A stretch of 57,263 nucleotides of DNA, taken from contig SPJM01000359.1 of NCBI GenBank assembly GCA_006844585.1, positions 1-57,263 of the forward strand, given 5' to 3'. The DNA comes from Methylococcaceae bacterium (lineage in GTDB: Bacteria; Pseudomonadota; Gammaproteobacteria; Methylococcales; Methylomonadaceae). The notes beneath the pieces were generated by a model. The model was not told where the DNA came from. It made no database searches and saw nothing but the letters and a program-made list of their open reading frames with translations. The position numbers were made by a program, and so were the translations under genes. Shown here piece after piece: positions 17,300 through 25,139 of the stretch (its first letter is position 1; the number at the start of each line of letters is the position of its first letter).

Positions 17300-18751
17300 T
17301 CACTGAGTTTTCAAAACACGTTGCGCTTTCAAACTGTCTTTTTGCATGACCTTGGCGGCGCGTTTGCGTTTAACTTCCTGCTCGCCCCGGTCGCCGCTGA
17401 AAGCATCCGCCACACTACTTTCCATTGTCGTTAAGGCCTGATCCAGATCCTCGGTCGCCATCGGTTTGGCGGCTTGTTGCTCAGCGTCTTTCAATTGTTT
17501 GCGGTAATCATAAATCACTGAACGCGCTTTAACGGAATTGCCCTCACGCACCCAATGACTGACCTCTTTCTTCATTCTGCCTAAATTATTTTTCAGCCAG
17601 CTTTGTTGATACACTTCGTCATTAATCGAAGCCACCGCCTGTTTCCTTTGCTGCGGCTCAACAACCGCCAGCGTCAATGCTTCGTCAAGCAGATTTTCAT
17701 GCAAGGTTTCGCCCTGAACTTGATAAGCTAAATGCATTTCCCCCAGAGACAGGCTGCCGACGGATTCAGGCTGCAATTGGAAAGTCATAATGAACTGTTT
17801 ATTGCTGTTGTTCAGCAATTGGCCGGTATTCACGCGAATGCTTCCATCCGCTTGTTTATTAATCGGATAAGCAGCGGCATCAATCAACTCAACGCCTTGC
17901 GGCAGTTTCAAATGTAAATGACTGGCGGTTGCGTATATTTGTCGGGCGCTATTCAGATAACGATTGAATAACTCGCCCAGCGTCGCCAGGTTCTCCAAAT
18001 AATCATATTGCCCCATGCCGTAATCGGCCAAGCTGCTCATCAAGGTTTCATTAAAATCCAAACCCATACCGATGGTTGACAACACCGATTCCCGCTGCGT
18101 CAATTGCGCCACGATACGACTTAAGCCCTTAATATCAGTAATGCCTTGATTGGCCTGCCCATCTGATAACAGCACAACTTTGGCGGCGCGCCCGGAATCC
18201 TTTTCCGCCAATAGACCGACCGCCCGTTCAATTCCGGCGCTCAAATTGGTGCCGCCCGCCGGACGTATAGCGTTTACCGTCTCCGTTAAGCGCCGACGTT
18301 GCTCTTCAGTCACATTCACTAAGGGCGTATGCAGCACGGCGTCATTGGCGAAAGAGACCAAAGCGAAACGATCATTTGAGTTTAACCGCGCCAGTAAATC
18401 GCGAATAGCCACTTTAGCATAAGGCATTTTCTGCGCGCCGGACATGGAGCCGCTACGATCTAAAACAATAAGCATGTCGCTGGGTGTATTCACTGCGGAT
18501 TCAACTTTCAACTGCGGCGATTGGATACCGACATCCAGATAAACAGTGCTCAATTCACCTTGCACCAGTTTAGTTTGCGATAAGCGGCCATTGAGCTTTA
18601 CTTGATTGGCCGCCGCCGGTTTAGCTAAAGGCCTGGCTTCTTTAACGGCGGCTAATACAATAGCCGTGGCCAGACATAATACGCCGAATAACAAAACGCC
18701 GTAACGATTAGCGCTTAATCGGCTGGATAATGATGAGTTGGAAGGTTTCAT
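17300..18751 (-). CDS. Membrane-anchored vWA-domain protein
   Basis: A 483-residue protein with an N-terminal signal or anchor helix (about residues 18-35) and a periplasmic vWA domain. The metal-ion adhesion site is complete: DRSGSMSG, the threonine in GGTNLS and LLSDGQAN. After the vWA domain come a beta-rich region (about 250-350) and a charged helical C-terminus (EVKRKRAAKVMQK). GGAGAG sits just upstream of the chosen ATG; an upstream in-frame ATG at 18832 lacks support. Similar to YfbK-type proteins. It is the first gene of a three-gene operon divergent from a two-component system. Confidence 0.85.
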   Translation of the reverse strand: MKPSNSSLSSRLSANRYGVLLFGVLCLATAIVLAAVKEARPLAKPAAANQVKLNGRLSQTKLVQGELSTVYLDVGIQSPQLKVESAVNTPSDMLIVLDRSGSMSGAQKMPYAKVAIRDLLARLNSNDRFALVSFANDAVLHTPLVNVTEEQRRRLTETVNAIRPAGGTNLSAGIERAVGLLAEKDSGRAAKVVLLSDGQANQGITDIKGLSRIVAQLTQRESVLSTIGMGLDFNETLMSSLADYGMGQYDYLENLATLGELFNRYLNSARQIYATASHLHLKLPQGVELIDAAAYPINKQADGSIRVNTGQLLNNSNKQFIMTFQLQPESVGSLSLGEMHLAYQVQGETLHENLLDEALTLAVVEPQQRKQAVASINDEVYQQSWLKNNLGRMKKEVSHWVREGNSVKARSVIYDYRKQLKDAEQQAAKPMATEDLDQALTTMESSVADAFSGDRGEQEVKRKRAAKVMQKDSLKAQRVLKTQ

Positions 18752-18821
18752 AACGCTCTCCTGTGTTGAATACGTTGGAGATAGCGTAAGCTTGGGCGGG
18801 CTTTTTTTATAGCGGCTGTTT

Positions 18822-18859
18822 TGTAAAAACAACGCGGATTTTTTTACACGATTTTTACA
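18822..18859. promoter_or_regulatory. Tandem TTTTTACA repeats, candidate response-regulator site
   Basis: The 160-base region between the divergent vWA gene and the regulator gene holds TTTTTACA at 18841-18848 and again at 18852-18859, exactly 11 bases apart. An inverted copy, TGTAAAAA, lies at 18822-18829. OmpR/PhoB-family regulators typically bind direct repeats with 11-base spacing, one helical turn. The neighbouring OmpR-type regulator is the obvious candidate to bind here and control both its own operon and the vWA/PspA operon. This is inference from spacing and context. Confidence 0.5.
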
Positions 18860-18912
18860 TAATGCAAGGTAAATGAGACTACACTATCGCCATTCAAACC
18901 ATTTGAAACATC

Positions 18913-19635
18913 ATGAGCCATAAACCCAGCCTACTGATCATAGAAGACGAAGAAGCCATCCTGCAAGGCCTGATTGACGTGTTTATTTTTCACGGCTATC
19001 AGGTAGATTCGGCGATGGATGGCAAAACAGGATTACAAAAAGCGCTCAGCGGCCAATTTGATTTAATCTTGCTGGATGTAATGTTGCCCTTGCTGGACGG
19101 TTTCAGCGTTTGCAATCAAATACGCGAACAGGATTTGCAACAACCGATCATTATGTTGACCGCCAAATCCACCGAGCAAGATATTATTACCGGGTTAACA
19201 TTGGGGGCGGATGATTATATCGGCAAGCCTTTTTCAGTACGGGAATTAGTATTGCGGGTGGAAAGCGTTTTGAAAAGAACCTTGAAGCGCACCCCGGCCG
19301 TTTCGGAAATCAGCGTCGGCGAGATGCGCATTGATACTGCCAATTTACAACAACTGGACAGCGAGCAGCCGGAGCAGTTTACCCGTCGGGAAATAGAGAT
19401 TCTGCAATATCTGCAGCAACACAGCGAACGTCCGGTGCCTCGCGAAGAATTGCTGGAAAAAATCTGGGGCTACCGTCAACCGGAAAGCATTGAGACCCGA
19501 ACGGTGGATATTCATATCGCCAAGCTACGCCGTAAAATTGAAGCTGATCCTAAACAACCACAATGGTTGGTAACCATCCGCGGCGAAGGTTATCGCTTGT
19601 TAACCCAGCCTTCGAAAATAGTGATCAATATTTGA
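18913..19635 (+). CDS. OmpR-family response regulator
   Basis: A 240-residue regulator. The receiver domain has the acidic pair E11/D12, phospho-acceptor D55 (LILLDVMLPLLDG) and K105 (GKPF). The winged-helix domain includes FTRREIEILQYLQQH and TRTVDIHIAKLRRKIE and ends in RGEGYRLL. The last 11 residues (LTQPSKIVINI) and the stop codon are encoded by a 162-bp mobile element that begins at 19600. The DNA-binding domain itself looks complete. The sensor kinase follows directly after the element. Confidence 0.93.
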   Translation: MSHKPSLLIIEDEEAILQGLIDVFIFHGYQVDSAMDGKTGLQKALSGQFDLILLDVMLPLLDGFSVCNQIREQDLQQPIIMLTAKSTEQDIITGLTLGADDYIGKPFSVRELVLRVESVLKRTLKRTPAVSEISVGEMRIDTANLQQLDSEQPEQFTRREIEILQYLQQHSERPVPREELLEKIWGYRQPESIETRTVDIHIAKLRRKIEADPKQPQWLVTIRGEGYRLLTQPSKIVINI

Positions 19636-19761
19636 TATTCTGCCTGACAAATTGAAAAATAAGGATTAAAACTCATGCTAAAACTTGCTATGTAGCGCCA
19701 TAATATTTATTTTTACATGCATATCAATTGCTTATGAATTTAAAATCGAAAGCTGGGTTAA
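19600..19761 (+). mobile_element. 162-bp MITE-like element, copy A
   Basis: The ends are inverted repeats: TTAACCCAGCCTTCGA at the left and TCGAAAGCTGGGTTAA at the right. The inside is AT-rich and non-coding. A second copy of the same length lies in inverted orientation at 39115-39276; by eye about 12 of 162 bases differ. This copy lies between a response-regulator gene and its kinase gene. Its left end codes the last regulator residues and its right end stops 4 bases before the kinase ATG. No target duplication other than possibly TTAA or TA within the ends is visible. Confidence 0.85.
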
Positions 19762-19765
19762 GCAG

Positions 19766-21892
19766 ATGAAAATTGCCAAAATCAGACAACCCTCACCGAA
19801 TAAGGCAAAAAAGCGTTTGTTCTTCGGCTTGTTGTTGTTTTTTATCATCATTTCCTTACCCATTTATTTTTTACTGAACACGCTTTATGCGCAATTGGAA
19901 AATGAAGCCTGGCGTCAACAACGCAGCCAGGCGGAACAATTAGTCGATCAACTGGAAACCGAATTAGTAAAGACAATACAACCGGAACAAGCGCGACCTA
20001 TCGCCGAATACCGTTTTTTCAATGTGCTGGAAAACCGTTTATTGCAGTCGACCTCCATTAACTTTTCGCCGTTATCCAAGATGCCGCCGCAAAGCACGGT
20101 TCCCGGCTTAATCGGTTACTTCCAAATTGATCCGGACGGCTCCTTTCATATCCCGGCTTTACCGGAAATTTCGCCGGAACAACAAAGCGCATTACCGACT
20201 GAACTCAGCCCGGCAGCCTTGAAAGAACGCATTGCGCTCAAGCACAGATTACGCGGCTTACTGATGCCTGACCCGCCTCAAGCAGCGCAAACCGCTGAAT
20301 TATCCTCCCCATCGGCGGATCAGGCAGTTGTCACACCTCAGCCCCCCGCCTCCGCCCGACAACAAAGCGGATTCCAAATTTTTGAAGCTGAATCCGACTT
20401 GGCAATGGCGGATGAAAGCAATGCGTTTCGAGAAAAAAAAAGGACGGTTAAAAACAAAGCGCAAAAACTGAGCGAAGCGAAATTAAAAAAACTGAATATT
20501 GAAACGACTCAGTGGCAAAAACAACAAGCGGCGCCACTCCCTGTCAAGCTACGCTCTATCTCTATGTATAACCGTCAAGCCCGCAAAGAGACGGTCAAAA
20601 TCCCCGACCAATCCATCGCCGAAAACTTGTTTTATCGCAACCGCAGCGCTAAAGATTCCGTATCCGCCAAACCTTCCCGAACAAAACCCGCAATAGCCGC
20701 CAAAACCGAAATGCTATCCGACGACGAGGCCGCGGCTGAGGAAAAATCGATCAACATTCTAAGCTTTGAAAGCGAAGTCGGTCCTTTACAATTGCTGCGC
20801 CTCAGGGACAATGTACTGTGTTTTTACCGCAACGCCTGGCATGGTAAATCGCGTTATATACAAGGCTTTATTGTTGATGATTCTTTTTTAAACAAAATTG
20901 TAAAAATTCAGCTTGAACGACCGCTTAGTTTACCGTTAAGCAGTTTATTGATCAGTGAAAACGGCGCTTTACTTCCCTCGTTTAAGCTGACTGATAAACA
21001 AGTTGAACATTTAATCTTTCGCCGTCATTTAAACCCACCTTTCCAACAATGGGAAATCCTGATTAACTCCGCTTCGGTTAAGCCGGTCTCCGGCAAGGCG
21101 GTGCTGGACATAGTCGGGCTTGCGCTAATCATCATCATCGGCGGCGGCTTTATTTTGTTTTATCGGCTGGGCGCAAGTCAGATCGAACTGGCCAAACAAC
21201 AACGCAATTTTATTTCATCGGTCAGCCATGAATTGAAAACGCCGCTCACCTCGATTCGCATGTATTCGGAAATGTTGCGCGCTGATTGGGTCGGCGATGC
21301 GCAACGCAAACAAGGTTATTATGATTATATTAATTTTGAAAGCGAACGCTTATCCCGCTTAATCAGCAATGTATTGCAACTGGCGAAGATGGACAATCAT
21401 CAGGAAAACATGGAGTTAACCGAAATCAACGCCCATCAATTACTGGATAAAATTGCCGCCAAAGTCGACGTGCAAATTGAAGCGGCGCATTTTCAGCTGG
21501 CTTTGCAATCACCCGACTCGGAACCACAGGATGCTGTAGTCAAAGTGGATCTGGACGCTTTTTTCCAAATCATGATCAACCTGGTCGATAACGCCATTAA
21601 ATTTTCCAAACAAGCGGAAACGCGGCGCATCGAAATCGGTTATCGAATTATCAGCAGAGGACGACAAACACAGTTTTTTGTGCGGGATTACGGCCCGGGA
21701 GTTGAAAATAAACAAATGAAAAGAATCTTCAAGCTGTTTTACCGAGCCGGCGATGAACTCACCCGCACCCAACCCGGCACCGGCATCGGCCTGGCGCTGG
21801 TTGTGCAACTGGCCGACGCGATGAATGCCCAGGTGGATTTAATCAATCGCAAACCGGGGGCTGAGTTTCAAATCCAGCTACGTAGCGCATAA
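19766..21892 (+). CDS. Membrane sensor histidine kinase
   Basis: A 708-residue kinase. Helix 1 spans about residues 17-37, followed by an unusually long extracytoplasmic region of about 400 residues. Its middle (about 150-330) is rich in Pro, Ala, Lys and Ser and probably disordered. Helix 2 is near 447-468. The H-box SSVSHELKTPLTSIRMYSE has H488, the N-box is MINLVDNAIKFSK, and the G-boxes are RDYGPGVE and GTGIGLALV. The start at 19766 is preferred because the 27 extra codons upstream lie in the mobile element. It pairs with the regulator upstream; the signal is unknown. Confidence 0.92.
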   Translation: MKIAKIRQPSPNKAKKRLFFGLLLFFIIISLPIYFLLNTLYAQLENEAWRQQRSQAEQLVDQLETELVKTIQPEQARPIAEYRFFNVLENRLLQSTSINFSPLSKMPPQSTVPGLIGYFQIDPDGSFHIPALPEISPEQQSALPTELSPAALKERIALKHRLRGLLMPDPPQAAQTAELSSPSADQAVVTPQPPASARQQSGFQIFEAESDLAMADESNAFREKKRTVKNKAQKLSEAKLKKLNIETTQWQKQQAAPLPVKLRSISMYNRQARKETVKIPDQSIAENLFYRNRSAKDSVSAKPSRTKPAIAAKTEMLSDDEAAAEEKSINILSFESEVGPLQLLRLRDNVLCFYRNAWHGKSRYIQGFIVDDSFLNKIVKIQLERPLSLPLSSLLISENGALLPSFKLTDKQVEHLIFRRHLNPPFQQWEILINSASVKPVSGKAVLDIVGLALIIIIGGGFILFYRLGASQIELAKQQRNFISSVSHELKTPLTSIRMYSEMLRADWVGDAQRKQGYYDYINFESERLSRLISNVLQLAKMDNHQENMELTEINAHQLLDKIAAKVDVQIEAAHFQLALQSPDSEPQDAVVKVDLDAFFQIMINLVDNAIKFSKQAETRRIEIGYRIISRGRQTQFFVRDYGPGVENKQMKRIFKLFYRAGDELTRTQPGTGIGLALVVQLADAMNAQVDLINRKPGAEFQIQLRSA

Positions 21893-21903
21893 ACGACTAT
21901 CCA

Positions 21904-22671
21904 TTAAATTTTTCCGCCTCCCTCCAATCCATCCTCGTTGGGATGAGGCGATAACTTTTCGGCGGTTATATGATCGTAACAACCACTTTCCAGGCCGCCG
22001 GACACCGCCTCGACAAACTTGATTTTAAGCTCAGGATAATCCTTAAAGACAGTCATCCATACACTGAAAAAACCGCTTGAAACCATTAATTTCACAATGA
22101 GTCCCATAACTGAAGAGTTTTCGATATGATTTTGATAATCTTCCAGACTGTCTTCCGCCATACTCCAAACCTGCATTCTTTGCGCGACCCTATCTTGGGC
22201 AATCAAAGCGCCTTGTTCATCTCGGCTGTTTTGCATGGCTTTATCCAAACCCAGTAAAGCCAAAGTATTTTCTGCAATGTCCTTTTCCACATCATTTAGC
22301 GTAACTGCCGCCACCATTTGCCCATCGGCCTGATATTGAAAAGCCAAAGCAGTATTATCTCTATCGGGCAGGTAAAGCTGGTCTAAAACCACCCGTTTAT
22401 CGCCTTTGGTGGAGTTACAATTCACACAAGCTAACAGAAAATTAGACCAGCGCCCCTTTAATTCGGGTTTGCCGTGAGCGCCTTTTTTAGGTTCAATATG
22501 TTCAACCGCTAAATTAGTATCAATTTTCCGTTCACAGTAGCTACAATAAGCGGCAATATGTTGACCATTATGTTTTCCGGAAGCGATCCGGGCAATCAAA
22601 TCCGTTTTCGCTGTTTTATAGTCTGCATAATCGCCCGCAATCGGCGAATCCCCTCGCCTGACCGGCCGCAT
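21904..22671 (-). CDS. ptuB: Septu-type HNH nuclease (PtuB-like)
   Basis: A 255-residue nuclease. The zinc-bound HNH core is clear: YCSYCERKI (C43, C46), LAVEHIEPK (H58) and NFLLACVNCNSTKGDK (C82, C85). The opening MRPVRRGDSPI is typical of HNH proteins partnered with PtuA-type ATPases in Septu systems and in some retron systems. In Septu the ATPase holds the nuclease until phage infection. The ATG follows the ptuA stop with no gap. The gene ends 11 bases from the convergent kinase gene. No reverse transcriptase or retron RNA is visible here. Confidence 0.82.
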   Translation of the reverse strand: MRPVRRGDSPIAGDYADYKTAKTDLIARIASGKHNGQHIAAYCSYCERKIDTNLAVEHIEPKKGAHGKPELKGRWSNFLLACVNCNSTKGDKRVVLDQLYLPDRDNTALAFQYQADGQMVAAVTLNDVEKDIAENTLALLGLDKAMQNSRDEQGALIAQDRVAQRMQVWSMAEDSLEDYQNHIENSSVMGLIVKLMVSSGFFSVWMTVFKDYPELKIKFVEAVSGGLESGCYDHITAEKLSPHPNEDGLEGGGKI

Positions 22672-24027
22672 TTAGCGCTCCCCCAACTTAACGGCGTTTT
22701 TTAATTCCAGAAAAGCCTGGTAAGCAGGATTGTCAGCGTAAGGGGCAATTAATTTCGCCAATTGGTTTTTGTATTGAGCCTGTTTTTCCTCAGGGCTATC
22801 GACTGCTTCATCCAACAATTGCAAATAGGTTTTTGCCGTTTTTTTCATCTGTTGATAACGCACACTCACTTCAGGTCGATTAACCCCCATGTTTTTGGCA
22901 ATTTCTTCAAGGCTCTTTTCAGCATAATTCGCCAACGGCTGACCGTCCAACATGATTAATTCCTCACTGGATCGTAAGGATTGAATCAGAAACGGTGAAT
23001 GGGTGGTACAAATAAATTGGATTTTGGGAAAGGTTTTCCGCAGGTTTTCAATAACCGTCCGCTGCCAAGTCGGGTGCAAATGCAAATCCAGTTCATCAAT
23101 CAACACTACGCCTTGAGTTTCAGAATTAGCATTGTCGGCCAAATGCGGATTCAATATTGCCGCGCGCCGGGCTATATCGCCGAATAAGGCTAAAATAGTG
23201 CGCTGGCCATCGCTTAAATGTTCAAAGGGTATGTGGCGACCGTCATCAAATTCAATAACAATTCGGCTTTGTTCAAAATCAAATCGCAAATCAGTGCAAC
23301 CTTCCAAGGCATTTTTTAGCGCTGCTTTTATTGATTGTAAAACATTCGTTTCTTGTTTCTGTTGCAATGAAGCTAATTCATTTTTCAAAATCCATTCGCT
23401 TAACGCTTTATCATCGGCACCCGTATGAAAACAATCAACATATGGATCAAAGCGCGAGTATCTGATTTTCGCGGAAGTTTCAATACTCACGGGTTTTTCC
23501 GCTAACCAAAGTCGGTCGCATTCATAAAAAGCAATTATCGGCAAGTCAAATTTCGAGCCAGACTCTATCCAGCTCAGAATATCCTGACCTAAGGTATTAA
23601 AATCAAGTGGATATTTTTTTGAAATTTGATCAGAACCTAAATCCTTATTTTGGGTTTTTCCAACTAAAGTTGTAGCAATATTCAACTCATTTCTTGACCT
23701 TTCCCATTCCACAACAACATGCTGCTCCTTATTGAATCGATTAATAATTTTAGCGTTGCCATAAGCTTTGATGGTTGTTGCTTTAGTCTTATCAAAACGA
23801 TTATCTACTTGAATTTCTCTAATTTCTTCATCCAGAATTGGCCTCAAATTCTGCTCATTTTTTACAAATGCGTGCGCCCAACCGCCTAAAGCCACCGCGA
23901 TAGCTCTTAACAAAGATGTTTTTCCACTACCGTTTATCCCTATTAGTAAATTGAATTCCGGATGAAATGGAAAAGACTTTTCAACAAAAAGTTTAAAGTT
24001 TTCAATTTCTAATCTGTCTATTCTCAT
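22672..24027 (-). CDS. ptuA: Septu-type AAA/ABC-like ATPase (PtuA-like)
   Basis: A 451-residue ATPase of the SMC/ABC-like AAA group. The Walker A is GINGSGKT (about residues 30-37), the signature-like segment is HLSDGQRTILALFGDIA, Walker B is GVVLIDELDLHLHP, and the switch is THSPFLIQ. The insertion between the ATPase halves is short, as in PtuA rather than Rad50. It is followed without gap by the HNH gene and preceded, 12 bases away, by the SEC-C protein gene. A role as the sensor or scaffold of an antiphage system is inferred from this pairing. Confidence 0.82.
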   Translation of the reverse strand: MRIDRLEIENFKLFVEKSFPFHPEFNLLIGINGSGKTSLLRAIAVALGGWAHAFVKNEQNLRPILDEEIREIQVDNRFDKTKATTIKAYGNAKIINRFNKEQHVVVEWERSRNELNIATTLVGKTQNKDLGSDQISKKYPLDFNTLGQDILSWIESGSKFDLPIIAFYECDRLWLAEKPVSIETSAKIRYSRFDPYVDCFHTGADDKALSEWILKNELASLQQKQETNVLQSIKAALKNALEGCTDLRFDFEQSRIVIEFDDGRHIPFEHLSDGQRTILALFGDIARRAAILNPHLADNANSETQGVVLIDELDLHLHPTWQRTVIENLRKTFPKIQFICTTHSPFLIQSLRSSEELIMLDGQPLANYAEKSLEEIAKNMGVNRPEVSVRYQQMKKTAKTYLQLLDEAVDSPEEKQAQYKNQLAKLIAPYADNPAYQAFLELKNAVKLGER

Positions 24028-24039
24028 TGTCGTTATTTG

Positions 24040-25038
24040 TTAGCAATGAAAAGTAATCAACTTATCCAACAGCGGACGTTTTGTTATCAAATAAGCTACC
24101 CACCTCCGAGGATCTTTTTCATCATCCTTTGTTAACTCAGCCAACCCGAAAAATCGGGCAAACAAGTAAAAGGAGCGATGAAAGTAACAATCTCTGGCTA
24201 TTTGTTGCTTATCTGAATAAGCGGTTTCCGGCATTTCCGACTCAATCGACGGAAAAGCTTGGAGGAACTTATCTTCATAAAATCGTTGATGCCGCATTTT
24301 TCCGCCGTATTTTTGTAGCAGAAACAAGGTGTACAAAAAAGACTGCTGAAAAAAATGCACTTCCGGATATCTATCACAATAACCCCAATTGAAATTCTGG
24401 GTATAAGCGATAAACAATCGTCGGTAAATGCCCGCCATGCCTTCTTCATTTAATAGCGTTCGGCATTTTTTTGAAATGACGAACTTGCCCTTCTCTTTAC
24501 CCACTAATTCCGCTAACTCGGCCACAATCCTTAGATAATGCATCTCCGAGAATTCCACTTCACTTCTTATTTTTTCAGGCTCAAAAAATGAATCCTCACC
24601 TTGCTCCGCCCAAAAAATAGCCGCCTTGTCCCGGCAAAATTGTCTCGGCAAATTACCTTTCGCCGTCGCTTTCAAACCCTTCTCGCCCATTGCTTCAAAC
24701 AACATTGAAAAAAGCGTCATCACCGGGGCCTTCAAATCTTTTTCCTGAACATTGAAAAAAGTCGCACAGTCAGGCGAATCTAAAGGAGAATAAAGCAATT
24801 GGTGCACTTGATCCGAAGAAAGTCCGTCGAAATCATCAATCGGCGAGGCATTTTCCATATTCATGAATTGGTTCACAAAAGCCTGCATTTCTTCCATTGA
24901 ATCGAACTCCCCCCCCTTCAATAGTTGCTCGAAATCCTCAGGATCGGGTGAAAAAGGTGAATTTTGCTTTTCCAAGCAACAGTATTTATATTTTTTGCCA
25001 CTGCCGCAAGGACAAGGATCATTTCTACCGACAGACAT
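24040..25038 (-). CDS. SEC-C motif protein leading the Septu-like operon
   Basis: A 332-residue protein. The N-terminal SEC-C zinc motif is complete (RNDPCPCGSGKKYKYCC, cysteines 9, 11, 20 and 21). The rest is a helical region with no family I can name; LYSPLDSPDCATFFNVQEKD and CRTLLNEEGMAGIYRRLF are recognisable blocks. SEC-C motifs bind zinc and mediate protein contacts, as in SecA. I chose the ATG at 25038 with GAAGG upstream; the longer TTG start adds five residues. Tight spacing to ptuA suggests a three-gene operon. Its role there is unknown. Confidence 0.8.
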   Translation of the reverse strand: MSVGRNDPCPCGSGKKYKYCCLEKQNSPFSPDPEDFEQLLKGGEFDSMEEMQAFVNQFMNMENASPIDDFDGLSSDQVHQLLYSPLDSPDCATFFNVQEKDLKAPVMTLFSMLFEAMGEKGLKATAKGNLPRQFCRDKAAIFWAEQGEDSFFEPEKIRSEVEFSEMHYLRIVAELAELVGKEKGKFVISKKCRTLLNEEGMAGIYRRLFIAYTQNFNWGYCDRYPEVHFFQQSFLYTLFLLQKYGGKMRHQRFYEDKFLQAFPSIESEMPETAYSDKQQIARDCYFHRSFYLFARFFGLAELTKDDEKDPRRWVAYLITKRPLLDKLITFHC

Positions 25039-25139
25039 AGACTTGGCCTTCAAAAAAAATTGACATTATTTCATCTTTAATAAAAAAAATGTACCGTTTG
25101 AATCGGGTTTATCATCATAAGATATTCGGATTCTGTCGT

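Noticed and set aside
19685-19765. Upstream start of the sensor kinase reading MLCSAIIFIF
   Set aside because: These 27 codons lie inside the 162-bp mobile element, so the kinase start was placed at the ATG at 19766 just after it.
21904-25038. Retron system
   Set aside because: The HNH and ATPase genes resemble those of some retrons, but no reverse transcriptase or msr/msd-like RNA region is present, so a Septu-like call was preferred.
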